The notes: a model not told the origin generated them from the sequence alone. A stretch of DNA of 64,000 nt from PCRC01 sp017848435 (GCA_965284315.1 OZ260072.1:3162001-3226000), one strand, 5' to 3'; shown: positions 52,889 to 61,789, counted from the stretch's first letter. A program made the numbers and translations.

Positions 52889-54688
52889 CTAGGAAAAACT
52901 GCGTCCAAATAGCCGACCTTCTGGTGAATCATCAAAGCGGGCCACTGTCGCAGCATCTAGCGAAAAGGCAAACTTGCCGTCACGCAGTTCGTCTTCAGGT
53001 GAAGATGCCAGCTCATCTTCGTTGAACGTCACAAAGTATTGTCCGGTCCCAATACGATCCAGAACGCCGTAGACATGGTTCATCGCGCGAACCACAGTTC
53101 GCCTGGAGACTCCATGAAAGACACCGTCATGAATCAGAAATTGTGGCAAAGGTAACTTCGATTCCAACGCGTTCAGAAAAACAGTCAGGTCGTAGGCAGC
53201 AAGTTTCAATCGAAAGTGACCCAAGGCGTCAGCGCGTGGCACAGAGACGTTGATCTCAACCGGAACTGTTCGCCGTGATTTAGCAGCTTTGCGGGCGATA
53301 TCGAGGTAGGCGGCATCGCTTTCATCTACCGTCCGCAAATCCAATGCTTTATCGACTACATCCAGAAAAATCTCCCGAAGTCGTTGCACCGCCTCCTCGG
53401 ACTGATCCAGTGCAGATACAACTTGCCTCTGTACCGCGCCGACCTGCTCTTCCAGGAGGTCAATTTCTCCTTCGATTTCTGTGATGTCCAGCAAGGCCTG
53501 TCGCTGTCGCTCAATCGCGACCTTCTCAATCGACAGTTGCTCAACGGCTTCGCGCAAAGGCTGGGTGACTCCTTGTGAATCGACGGTTCTGTAGAGCGCA
53601 GCGCGCTCCGTTTCGTGCGTCTGGAGCTTTCGAAGCAGGTCCAGCTTCAGCAAATCCAGTTCCTGCAATTGCTTGCCGTGAAAGCGTAACCGCTCGGTAG
53701 CCAGTGACTGGCGAAACACGATGACTTCTTCGAGTGAGCGCCTGATCGTTTGCTCCAATGCGGAGGAAACCTGCCGATATTGGTTGGCGATTTCCCGTGG
53801 TTCTATCTCCTGGTTTACTTCAACAAACTTGGATAACTTCAAACGTTGGCGCTGAACCTGTTCGAACTCTTGGCGGAGGCTGGAAATTTTTGTGCTGTGT
53901 TCGGCAATTGCCTGGGATACATCTTGGAAGCTTTCCATCAAGTCGTATTGACCAAGCGCCGTCTCCAAGGCCTTCAATTGCTTTTCGCGGCTACTCAGTT
54001 CAGATCGAATCTGGGCAAGTGACTTTCGGGTCATCTCCTCAATTCGCAGCACCAAGTCGGATCTGCGGTCTGTTCCTGCCTTTAACGCTGTCTGAATACG
54101 ATCAAGATCGACCAGCTCTCGCGTTGGCAACCCGAGTAGGTGAAAGTTGAGAATGGTCATTTCTCTGGCGTTAGCGCCTGCGTGACCAAGGTATTGAACG
54201 GGGTCGCCGCGACGCTGAGCCTCCAAGTCATCTTTGATGAAGAAAGTCATCAGTGAGCGGTAACGCTCCATTTCGAGCGCGTGGCCCTTATCAATCGGGA
54301 AAAACAGGCGACTCAAGAGTCGCCTGGCCTCCGACTTTTCAAGCTCATTCGGGGCCTGTTTTCCTCGGGTGATCAGAATGGCCGACTTGGGGTCAAAGCA
54401 GCGAGAAATCGAAACCGATTCCCCAGCAAGCTCAATGTCAAGTTGAACGGAATGCTGTTCTTCACGCAGAAATTGATACCGTTTGTTTTTGAATAAACGC
54501 TCGGCCTCATCGGAAAGCAACAAGTAGTCGATGAGCCGAATCAGCGAGGACTTTCCTATGCCATTCACGCCTCCGCTTGAGTCCGGTTCACGGCGAGCGC
54601 TGTACCTTCCAACGATCAGGTTGATGCCAGGGTGGAACTCAAATGCCTCTTGAAAGAGTCCTGTTAGTGATGACAGACGTTTGAGCAT
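52889..54688 (-). CDS. ABC-three-component (ABC-3C) ATPase, DUF2326 family
   Basis: 599-aa SMC/ABC-like ATPase. Walker A GGVNGIGKSSLIRLIDYLLL near residue 40 and a long coiled-coil middle (about 200-430, e.g. SSREKQLKALETALGQYDLM). The DUF2326 C-terminal block contains LPLPQFLIHDGVFHGVSRRT. In the ABC-3C class defined by comparative genomics, such ATPases work with a small middle component and an effector; both are encoded directly upstream. Probably a phage- or plasmid-directed conflict system; activity untested. Confidence 0.85.
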   Translation of the reverse strand: MLKRLSSLTGLFQEAFEFHPGINLIVGRYSARREPDSSGGVNGIGKSSLIRLIDYLLLSDEAERLFKNKRYQFLREEQHSVQLDIELAGESVSISRCFDPKSAILITRGKQAPNELEKSEARRLLSRLFFPIDKGHALEMERYRSLMTFFIKDDLEAQRRGDPVQYLGHAGANAREMTILNFHLLGLPTRELVDLDRIQTALKAGTDRRSDLVLRIEEMTRKSLAQIRSELSSREKQLKALETALGQYDLMESFQDVSQAIAEHSTKISSLRQEFEQVQRQRLKLSKFVEVNQEIEPREIANQYRQVSSALEQTIRRSLEEVIVFRQSLATERLRFHGKQLQELDLLKLDLLRKLQTHETERAALYRTVDSQGVTQPLREAVEQLSIEKVAIERQRQALLDITEIEGEIDLLEEQVGAVQRQVVSALDQSEEAVQRLREIFLDVVDKALDLRTVDESDAAYLDIARKAAKSRRTVPVEINVSVPRADALGHFRLKLAAYDLTVFLNALESKLPLPQFLIHDGVFHGVSRRTVVRAMNHVYGVLDRIGTGQYFVTFNEDELASSPEDELRDGKFAFSLDAATVARFDDSPEGRLFGRSFS

Positions 54689-54690
54689 GG

Positions 54691-54954
54691 CTAATCCATC
54701 AACTCCAGCTGAAGCTCTTGAGTTTTATGCAGGCCGATTCGGTATTTGGAATGGTCAATAGCGCCTACCGTGTACAGAAATTCCAGCGCACAGACAAATG
54801 ACACGGTCGTACGGCGCGAGTCTTGACGCAAGAATTTCTCCATTAGCTCGTCGGTCACCATGGGCTTTTTATGACGCTTCAGTATGTCGAGCACGGACGC
54901 CCCGTGCACGACAACACTCATGGAAAGGTCAGACTCAGGGTGGAGCAAAGCCAT
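54691..54954 (-). CDS. ABC-3C middle component-like small protein
   Basis: 87 aa from ATG 54954 (MALLHPESDLSMSVVVHGAS); an upstream start at 54993 is possible. It reads as a small winged-helix-like domain: VLDILKRHKKPMVTDELMEK then VSFVCALEFLYTVGAIDHSK. The pattern fits the ABC-3C middle-component group by eye. It sits between the effector gene (2 bp) and the ATPase gene (2 bp), so the three are one operon and probably one complex. Confidence 0.65.
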   Translation of the reverse strand: MALLHPESDLSMSVVVHGASVLDILKRHKKPMVTDELMEKFLRQDSRRTTVSFVCALEFLYTVGAIDHSKYRIGLHKTQELQLELMD

Positions 54955-54956
54955 GA

Positions 54957-55847
54957 TCAGTTCAGAGCCGGTGGCGCATTGCCAAAGAGACACTGACCGA
55001 ACAGAACAAACAGCAGCCCATCTATGTAGCCACGCATGTCATCATCCTCACCGGGGTTGTATTTGTCGTTGAATTGCTTGCGTAGCCACACCATGCGAGC
55101 AGAGAACGGGAGTTGGTAGGGGCAATCCTGAAACCTGTGTAACACCCTGAGCTTTACTTTTTCAATCTCGTCGTCAGCAAGCCCACGTAAGCCAGATTCA
55201 ACAGCCATCTGTGCATTGACTGTAAGCCTGAGGTTTTGTTCGACCGTCGTGATGTCGTCAGCGGGATAGTTCGTACGAATTTTGGCGGCGATATCGGGTG
55301 CCGAAGCACCATAACGCAGCGGCGTTTCCTCAACCCGCTCAAACAGCAGATCGTCGAGAAGATTCCTGACAGCATCGCTGCCAATCAGATCTTCGTCCAC
55401 GTGCAGTAATCGCATCAGACATACCCTTTTGCCCCAGGGCATGCTGTTGATATGGGTCAAAATTTTCCCAACCCCCCAAGCATCGGTATGCGGCCCAAGG
55501 TCTTGGACCATCATGACTTGCTCAGGCGCCAGGTCCCAGTTGACGTACATCCGCCAGGAAGGGAAACGATGCGCCCATTTCAATTGGTAAGCGGCGTAGT
55601 CATCCTTCAACTTCTTTCGGAAATTGCCAGCGGTTTTCTTTTGAGGCCCGTAGCATGCAATTGCGCAGGAGAGTCCACTGATCAACCCATCACAACCACC
55701 ATCTCGGACCGCACGAAGGTCTGTGAAACCATCAGCGCCAAGGTCTTGAAACATCATTGCGACAACAAAGTCTTGAAAAGCAAAGCTTTCCAGACCCTCG
55801 ATGCTCCTTCGCAGTGCTCTCAAAAGCGGCGTATCAAGACTGCTCAT
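54957..55847 (-). CDS. ABC-3C effector-like protein with a restriction-nuclease-like N terminus
   Basis: 296 aa. FQDFVVAMMFQDLGADGF, then VRDGGCDGLISG (D49/D53) and CAIACYGPQKK (Q69-x-K71) resemble the D-(D/E/Q)xK core of Mrr/PD-(D/E)xK nucleases. The C-terminal helical half (ADDEIEKVKLRVLHRFQDCP) is family-specific. It is the first gene of the three-gene operon, consistent with an ABC-3C effector that cuts DNA when released by the ATPase. Nuclease assignment rests on motif reading only. Confidence 0.6.
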   Translation of the reverse strand: MSSLDTPLLRALRRSIEGLESFAFQDFVVAMMFQDLGADGFTDLRAVRDGGCDGLISGLSCAIACYGPQKKTAGNFRKKLKDDYAAYQLKWAHRFPSWRMYVNWDLAPEQVMMVQDLGPHTDAWGVGKILTHINSMPWGKRVCLMRLLHVDEDLIGSDAVRNLLDDLLFERVEETPLRYGASAPDIAAKIRTNYPADDITTVEQNLRLTVNAQMAVESGLRGLADDEIEKVKLRVLHRFQDCPYQLPFSARMVWLRKQFNDKYNPGEDDDMRGYIDGLLFVLFGQCLFGNAPPALN

Positions 55848-55883
55848 ATCCTTCCTTCAGACAGTGGTCGATGGATTGGGCGG

Positions 55884-56585
55884 TCATTCAATCAATTCGT
55901 ACTGGATTCCACGGATTACTTCGCTGTCTTTGCGCGTTCGTAGCTGGTTACCAAAGTCTTGGGCGCCCAGATCCAGAGGTTGCGGCGCCTGTAAATCCAC
56001 GGGGTTTGATAGCTCCAGTATGAACGGATAAACCAGGGCTGCAGTCAGAGCTGCAACATAGGGACCATTGGGGGTATAGATGCGACCATCAGCCCGACTG
56101 ACCACCGATGTGACTTGAGAGTGACCCACTGGATTGCCGCTTGCAAAATTCCTTAACGAATCCACTGAAAACATAGGCGCAAGTTCATCGGGCTCAAGGG
56201 CTGATTGCCTGCTACAGACGAGCGCGTAGTGACGCCGCTTAGGCTGTGTGCCTGCACCGAACCGACTCGTCACCATTGAGCCGCTAGGCATTTGCCAGGA
56301 CTGTTCATCCAAGCCAACGGCATTGAGCCATTTCACCACCCTCGCCGGTTTGACATCAATGGCCTTCGGTTTCGAAAGCATGGGCGAAAAAACGACTGTC
56401 GCATTAGCGTTTCCAGTAGCAGACAGCAGTGCCCTGACGCTTGGCGCAATGCTGTTGCCGATACCCCAGAGGAAAACCCCACCTGCAATCTGTCGTTCGC
56501 GCTCTTTCCTCTGCAGGATGGCGTGAGCAGATTGACCGGCTTCAGACCCGTAGCGGGTCCAGACGAAGTGTTTGGGGAGTTCCAT
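55884..56585 (-). CDS. Unknown protein, GVxxWGxGxS family (copy A)
   Basis: 233 aa, soluble. N-terminal ILQRKERERQIAGGVFLWGI then GNS (residues 23-45), a middle VVFSPMLSKPKAIDVKPARV, then RRHYALVCSRQSALEPDELA. These blocks recur in the same order in the protein at 58638-59207, so the two are distant relatives. No named family recognised. It is 36 bp upstream of the ABC-3C operon in the same direction and divergent from the HTH gene; it may be a fourth component. Confidence 0.7.
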   Translation of the reverse strand: MELPKHFVWTRYGSEAGQSAHAILQRKERERQIAGGVFLWGIGNSIAPSVRALLSATGNANATVVFSPMLSKPKAIDVKPARVVKWLNAVGLDEQSWQMPSGSMVTSRFGAGTQPKRRHYALVCSRQSALEPDELAPMFSVDSLRNFASGNPVGHSQVTSVVSRADGRIYTPNGPYVAALTAALVYPFILELSNPVDLQAPQPLDLGAQDFGNQLRTRKDSEVIRGIQYELIE

Positions 56586-56626
56586 TTATTCGCATTACGG
56601 AGATTTAAGTGCGATAATAATGCAAA

Positions 56627-56968
56627 ATGAAGAAGTCTCCAAGCACTGTTGTCAGTGATCTGCAGAAGTGGGCGCATGACTCGGGGTTTTCCTACGCATT
56701 TATTGCAAAATCAGCTGGCGTAAACCTGTCCACTGTCTACCGGATACTCGACCCCGCAGCTGACCATAAAAGGGTTGGATCGGCAATGAAGGCGATTTGC
56801 AAATTTGCAGAAATAGATATTCATGTTTCAACTACTTCAGAGGTGCCTGCGGTCCTTCGAAGTGCAGTGCTGGATGCATGGGACGGGAGCGACCATCACG
56901 CAATGGGATTGGCCAGAGCTATCCGCGCGATTGGGCCATTGGTATGCTCAGCCAGCAAAAGGTCTTAG
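56627..56968 (+). CDS. HTH DNA-binding protein
   Basis: 113 aa. A helix-turn-helix at residues 20-41 (SYAFIAKSAGVNLSTVYRIL) resembles a phage-repressor/Xre or LacI-like fold. The C terminus is short and helical. It lies divergently from copy A with 41 bp between, where GCATTA/TAATGC arms and a GATAAT hexamer suggest an autoregulated promoter. It starts the HTH-peptidase-PIN operon. Confidence 0.7.
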   Translation: MKKSPSTVVSDLQKWAHDSGFSYAFIAKSAGVNLSTVYRILDPAADHKRVGSAMKAICKFAEIDIHVSTTSEVPAVLRSAVLDAWDGSDHHAMGLARAIRAIGPLVCSASKRS

Positions 56969-56974
56969 TCCACC

Positions 56975-57982
56975 ATGTCAAAGACAGACAATCTGGTTCA
57001 CCGCTTGGAGGCTGTAGGGTTTTCAGGGGGATTTGTTCGTACTTGTTTGCCAGATTGGTGGGACGAGCAGGCGGAGCAGTCTCAATCGGCTTGGGTACAA
57101 ATGCAGCTGGGCCTTGCGCAGAGACTCTCCCTAGATCCGATCAGCCTATTGGACGAACACAGCCCATTGCGCTTGTCCGATGTAGGGCGTCCGAAATACA
57201 AGCATTTGGCTTTATCAGCCGACCAGCTCGCCGCTGCCAATGGCTTCGCAAATGGTCTTGCCCGCCTTTTGATTGCGGCAATGCCAAAGTCGGCTTACGA
57301 ACTGCCAGAGTCGGCGTTGGAGCTGCGCAACCTGATGTTGAGCGGTCAAGGTGAGCAATGGATTGGATTTCCCCAGCTTCTTCAGCTTTGCTATGCGTTT
57401 GGCATTCCCATTGCGCATTTGACGGTCTTCCCAGCTGGCATCAAAGGAATGGCGGCAATGGCCACAGGCATCGGTGATCGCTCTGCCATCTTCACTGCGC
57501 GCAAGCCCATCCACCCTGCTCAGACTGCCTTCTACATCGCGCATGAGTTGGGCCACATTGCGTTGGGGCATACGAAGAACAATCAAACCATCATCGAGGC
57601 GCTTACCCTAGACCCGGATGAAGCCGATGATTCTTTGCCCTTGGATGAAGAAGAACGGAGTGCAGATGCGTTCGCCTTTGAACTGCTGACGGGGAGAGCC
57701 GAGTTCATCGTCACTGGCCCAAAAGACCAAGGCAATGCATCAGAGTTACGTTCAATTGCGCAGCAGACCGGTGAAAGAATGGGTATTGACCCAGGACTTT
57801 TAATCCTTTGTTATGGCCGCTCCACCGAACGATGGCAACTCGCCAGCGCGGCATTGAAGTTGTTGCCTGACCATGGTCAAGACTCGGCATCGCTTGTCAA
57901 CCGTGCTCTGAGGAGCCAACTTGACTCAGAGATGCTGTCCTCGGAAGACGTGGCTTACTTGGATGCTATTGCCGCACCATGA
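56975..57982 (+). CDS. ImmA/IrrE-family zinc metallopeptidase
   Basis: 335 aa. The zinc motif HELGH at residues 190-194 (YIAHELGHIALGH) has a downstream Glu in EERSADAFAFELL (about 228) as the third ligand. The N-terminal 150 residues are helical with no motif recognised. In related operons such peptidases cleave a repressor when triggered. It follows the HTH gene by 6 bp and overlaps the PIN gene by four bases. Confidence 0.85.
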   Translation: MSKTDNLVHRLEAVGFSGGFVRTCLPDWWDEQAEQSQSAWVQMQLGLAQRLSLDPISLLDEHSPLRLSDVGRPKYKHLALSADQLAAANGFANGLARLLIAAMPKSAYELPESALELRNLMLSGQGEQWIGFPQLLQLCYAFGIPIAHLTVFPAGIKGMAAMATGIGDRSAIFTARKPIHPAQTAFYIAHELGHIALGHTKNNQTIIEALTLDPDEADDSLPLDEEERSADAFAFELLTGRAEFIVTGPKDQGNASELRSIAQQTGERMGIDPGLLILCYGRSTERWQLASAALKLLPDHGQDSASLVNRALRSQLDSEMLSSEDVAYLDAIAAP

Positions 57983-58641
57983 CGGGGATGATCAGCCCGA
58001 AGCTGCTTGTTGACGCAGACATCCTGATCAAGCTGGCTGTTCTCGATTGCTTTACCGACTGTATTCAGTCGGTTGGTTATTCTGTGCGCGAGTGCGCAAC
58101 ACTCAATTCCATGCGCATCAGCGCTGGCATCAACAAACCTGCTGTGCGAGAAAGAAAAGCTGGCGCTGGCCTGCCTGCCCAGCGACTGCTCGCAACATTG
58201 CAGCTCATACCAGCAGTTGATCATTTAACCGCAGCCGAAATCCAAATGTCGAGCGAAGTTACCCGTGTCAGCCAACGACATGGTCTGTCTGTTGATGGTG
58301 GTGAAGCGGTGTTGATGAGCATGAGCATTCAACGGGGAATACCGTACCTGACGACTGGTGACAAAAAGGCGATTCGCAGCTTGCCTGAACTGGCCCGCTA
58401 CCTGCCCGAATTTCAGCGCTTGAAGGGCAGGTTGATGCCGCTGGAATACTTGATTTTGCGATTGGTCCAAGCTCAAGGTCTGGCCGTGGTGTTCAGCAGA
58501 ATCAACAGTGGTTTAGCTTGTGACAAGTCCCTGCGGGATATCTTTACTGCGGCCGGACAGAATCAACGACTTGTAGAACATGGACTGAATGCGAAGTTGG
58601 AAGATTTGAGACGGGATGCGGACGGGTATTTGAAGTCTTAG
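57979..58641 (+). CDS. PIN-domain-like ribonuclease
   Basis: 220 aa. N-terminal LLVDADILIKLAVLD supplies the first PIN Asp residues (D12/D14); SVDGGEAVLMSM gives the conserved Glu, and PYLTTGDKKAIRSL the later Asp. The C-terminal half is helical. Coupled to the ImmA-type gene (ATGA), so the operon could be a regulated toxin: HTH repressor, peptidase trigger, RNase effector. Not DUF4411 by size. Confidence 0.65.
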   Translation: MTGMISPKLLVDADILIKLAVLDCFTDCIQSVGYSVRECATLNSMRISAGINKPAVRERKAGAGLPAQRLLATLQLIPAVDHLTAAEIQMSSEVTRVSQRHGLSVDGGEAVLMSMSIQRGIPYLTTGDKKAIRSLPELARYLPEFQRLKGRLMPLEYLILRLVQAQGLAVVFSRINSGLACDKSLRDIFTAAGQNQRLVEHGLNAKLEDLRRDADGYLKS

Positions 58642-59207
58642 CGGAGCAGCACTGCATAAGGTGCCTCCAGCTTGGCCGCCAGGTCAATTTGAAGAATCTT
58701 GTCTTCTGTGGGCGGCGCTGAGCATGTGTCCGTCAACTCCAGGCAGGCCTTGTCAACCCGCCCCCGGATGTACTCAAGTCCTGAGCGCCCGGCTTGGACG
58801 CCAATGCCGACTTTGGTCTGTCCAAGACTGAGGTCGAAGTGAGTAGGGTCAAGTGAATTCAGAACCAGGGCGTACCTTGAGCCAAGGACGTTGATGGCTT
58901 TGGGGATTCTTTGCCAAGTCTTCCCGTCAGCGCTGAATTCTTCTGCACGCACCGGGTCTGCGAAATGCTTTGATACCATTTCGTGCATGCACAGGTAAAT
59001 CTCCTGACCGGTACCTGCCAGCTTGGATACAAAAGGCTGTACTTTGGTGATAGGGTGACAGGTGCTGCCTCCGTATCCCCAAAACGAGACGCCGGCATCG
59101 CTGATTTCCTGCTTCTTGCGGGCGAGGATGTCAGCGAGTGTTTCACGTGCATGCACGCCGACTTTCATGAAGATCAATCCAGTTCCAGGTTGAGGGATGT
59201 AGCTCAC
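58638..59207 (-). CDS. Unknown protein, GVxxWGxGxS family (copy B)
   Basis: 189 aa, GTG start (GTGA overlap with the upstream gene). Blocks shared with copy A: ILARKKQEISDAGVSFWGYG then GS, LCMHEMVSKHFADPVRAEEF, and RYALVLNSLDPTHFDLSLGQ. Ends in the hydrophobic QIDLAAKLEAPYAVLL. Function unknown. Translationally coupled to a methyltransferase-fold gene, so the two probably act together. Its 3' end overlaps the PIN gene by four bases, tail to tail. Confidence 0.7.
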   Translation of the reverse strand: MSYIPQPGTGLIFMKVGVHARETLADILARKKQEISDAGVSFWGYGGSTCHPITKVQPFVSKLAGTGQEIYLCMHEMVSKHFADPVRAEEFSADGKTWQRIPKAINVLGSRYALVLNSLDPTHFDLSLGQTKVGIGVQAGRSGLEYIRGRVDKACLELTDTCSAPPTEDKILQIDLAAKLEAPYAVLLR

Positions 59208-60046
59208 AACACCTCCGCCAGGTTTTCAATTGAGTAAGTTTCACTTGGCGCTTTACCATAATCCACCCTGGACTTTTCGCGAACGTATCTCACACGCAGC
59301 TTTTGGTCTCGGCCATAGAAATTCTCCAACCTTGAGCCGTGCAGTTGATAGCTTTTCTCTGCTACGGTACGGTTGGGTACAGATCTAAAAAACATATTAC
59401 ACGAACGAAGGTCTGGGGCATCGTCCAAGTGGTAAAGATGCACCTGAGATTGCATCTCTTGAACGTAGAAACCTTTCGCCGCCAGAAACTGTTGGGTTTC
59501 CCGAAGAACATGCCTTGACCAATCGACGTTGGGATCGTCGGCAATGACGATAACCCCTTGGCCATCTTGCCGAAGCGCTTCAATGCCGCGCTCTGCAAAC
59601 ACTTTGACGCTTTCACCGTCATTGCTAGCGCCCCATGGTGGATTTGTATAGAACGCATCGAATTGGCCCATCAGGTCATCTGGCAGGGCGTCGATGCAGT
59701 TGTATAGACGGGCTGATATGACATTCCCGATTCGTTCTTGGTCGGCAAAACGCTCCACTGCTTTCACAATTCGTTCGTCGAAGTCAATCAGTTGGATACG
59801 CTTGGGTCCATAGCTAAAACATTGTCGGTTCTGGAGGTACGCGATACATAGGCTGATTGCATCGCCATCACCCACGAACAACAGGTCTTTCCCGTCAAAT
59901 CGCCTAGCCATGTATTCGGCTTGCATGACCATGTCGCCTGCCTTCATGTAAATCTGATCGAACTCCCTCAATGGCAGTGGGCGATTCTGAATGACGTCTG
60001 AAACAGCGTTGACTGCTTTGCGAAGGTCAAGTCGTTCAGGCGTCAT
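59204..60046 (-). CDS. Methyltransferase-fold protein resembling branched-polyamine synthase (BpsA family)
   Basis: 280 aa with a Rossmann core: LLFVGDGDAISLCIAYL (58-62 VGDGD, SAM-site type), IDFDERIV (acidic strand end), and FYTNPPWGASNDGESVKVFA (NPPW at 135-138). The arrangement resembles bis-aminopropyl-spermidine synthase-like proteins, but NPPW also suits N6-adenine or N4-cytosine methyltransferases. It could modify DNA, RNA or a small molecule. It lies just upstream of copy B. Confidence 0.6.
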   Translation of the reverse strand: MTPERLDLRKAVNAVSDVIQNRPLPLREFDQIYMKAGDMVMQAEYMARRFDGKDLLFVGDGDAISLCIAYLQNRQCFSYGPKRIQLIDFDERIVKAVERFADQERIGNVISARLYNCIDALPDDLMGQFDAFYTNPPWGASNDGESVKVFAERGIEALRQDGQGVIVIADDPNVDWSRHVLRETQQFLAAKGFYVQEMQSQVHLYHLDDAPDLRSCNMFFRSVPNRTVAEKSYQLHGSRLENFYGRDQKLRVRYVREKSRVDYGKAPSETYSIENLAEVL

Positions 60047-60070
60047 GGATGGTTCCAGAAGTTGGGCGTG

Positions 60071-61762
60071 CTACGGGTTTTGCACAGTTGGTTGTTTTTT
60101 AGCAGAAGTCGCTCTGATTTTCACGACACACTGTTCAATACTCATTACCGATGAATTGCGGCGCTTATAGAAGGCGCCAACGATTCGTTGTATCAGCGCC
60201 TCGGGTGATTCCCCAGGTAGATAGGTAAGACCGTGGTCAAGGTGAACAAACACCGGGGAATCCTCGATCAATGCCAAGTGAAAACATCTGCTGCCGTGTT
60301 CGATACGGAGAATGCAGAGTCTTCGCAGGTTGTATGAACCATCGGGCGACTGTTGATGTGAATCAGGATTGATTTCACCATCGCCATCTGCAACCCATGG
60401 CATCGGCACAGTCCACCCGTCTGTACCGCCATGCGTCAACAGCTCGTGTCCGATGTCCGATTGTTTTGACAGGTAGTCAAGAGGCTCTCTCAGAAATTCT
60501 GGAGGTGGCTGATTCCTATCGGACGCTGTTCTGAGCGCTTCAACCAAGTCAATCGGCCGTACCCGCCTGTTCGAAGCGCCATCGCCTACAGAGACAGACT
60601 CAATGGTGGCTGTAGACCCGCCCAATGTTGTAGCGTCAGCCTCCGCTGACTTTGATTCAGCCTGCTTGATGAACTTTTCTTTGAGATCAGGAAATTTGTC
60701 GGATGGATATGACCGGAGTTTCGGTGCCAGGTGGGAGGAGCCGTCCCGCTCAACCAAATCGGAACCTGCTTTTGCCCCTTTCACCACCTTGCGGTTTTGA
60801 CCTGTCGCAACGCTGAGATCTTGAGCAGGCGATTTCAGCCGTTTACGGGGACCGCCTTTCAGTTCGTAACGAAGTGACTTGAATGGAAACTCAGCACTGC
60901 AGGAGCGAAGGCTGAAAACAACAAAGGTTTGATTTGGCTTGCTTCCAAACGAAAGCCATTTGCCAGATGCCGTGAGTGTCGTTTTGCCCTCAAAGGGGAA
61001 GACCGTTTGCGGGTATCGGGGGGAGCCCCTCGCAGCGCATTTGAGCATTGAGTTTCCAACCATCACCGCTGCGTTCCAGGCTTCCTTTACGCATGCGATT
61101 CGGGCAATGTCTGCAGCTGAGGCGCCACTGATTCCGTCACCCAGTTCGAAGTCAAGAGTTTTATCCCAGTTAGCGATCCGATCTTTGGAATACAGGTGCT
61201 TACGTTCAAGCGGTGGGAGAAACAGTTTTCTTAGCAGAGACCCACTGGAGCCAAAGTAAAACCGAATTAGCTCCATGCACGGCACCACCAGTTGCCGCCC
61301 GTCATTCATTTGGACGGAAACACAGTATGAGTGAGTGCCTTTGGCATGCCAAGGATGCTCGGCAAAGGGCAGTATGTGATGGTCTCCGATTTCAACGCCA
61401 GCCTTTAGCAGGGTTGTTGTAGACCTGTCGATGTTCAGGTCTGCGAAGGTTTCCAGCTGGTAGTCAGGCTGGAAAACCCGTTGTTGGTTCTGCCAAATAT
61501 CACCTGTTCGGAGGATGGCCATCTGCCCTACAGAAATCCATCTACTCGACGTATTGAAGGTGTCTGTTGCGGTTGGGAGGAGGAGTAATTGCGGATCGTT
61601 GAGAAAGTTAGTGTCAAGTACGCGCGAAAGATGAACAAAAACACTGGGCTGCGTTCGCCTAACAAGTCGGTCGGGGAAAAGGACATCTCCGAACCAGTCG
61701 ATTCGCCAAAATTCACTGCCTTTTGGCAGAGCGGTGAGCGTCAGAGGTGTCGTGGATAGCAA
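60071..61762 (-). CDS. Possible TnsE-like protein at the right transposon end
   Basis: 563 aa, TTG start 28 bp inside the innermost right-end repeat. N terminus LPKGSEFWRIDWFGDVLFPD, a middle LVVPCMELIRFYFGSSGSLL, a disordered Ser/Lys/Asp-rich linker (about 310-420), and a C-terminal domain (RRLCILRIEHGSRCFHLALI then GLTYLPGESPEALIQRIVGA). Length, linker and domain order are like Tn7 TnsE (538 aa), with weak residue similarity by recollection. TnsE targets replicating or mobile DNA. It is the only gene besides the tns operon touching an end. Could also be an unrelated cargo protein. Confidence 0.4.
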   Translation of the reverse strand: MLSTTPLTLTALPKGSEFWRIDWFGDVLFPDRLVRRTQPSVFVHLSRVLDTNFLNDPQLLLLPTATDTFNTSSRWISVGQMAILRTGDIWQNQQRVFQPDYQLETFADLNIDRSTTTLLKAGVEIGDHHILPFAEHPWHAKGTHSYCVSVQMNDGRQLVVPCMELIRFYFGSSGSLLRKLFLPPLERKHLYSKDRIANWDKTLDFELGDGISGASAADIARIACVKEAWNAAVMVGNSMLKCAARGSPRYPQTVFPFEGKTTLTASGKWLSFGSKPNQTFVVFSLRSCSAEFPFKSLRYELKGGPRKRLKSPAQDLSVATGQNRKVVKGAKAGSDLVERDGSSHLAPKLRSYPSDKFPDLKEKFIKQAESKSAEADATTLGGSTATIESVSVGDGASNRRVRPIDLVEALRTASDRNQPPPEFLREPLDYLSKQSDIGHELLTHGGTDGWTVPMPWVADGDGEINPDSHQQSPDGSYNLRRLCILRIEHGSRCFHLALIEDSPVFVHLDHGLTYLPGESPEALIQRIVGAFYKRRNSSVMSIEQCVVKIRATSAKKQPTVQNP

Positions 61763-61789
61763 GACAAAGGCTCGATTTAAAAAGTTGTC

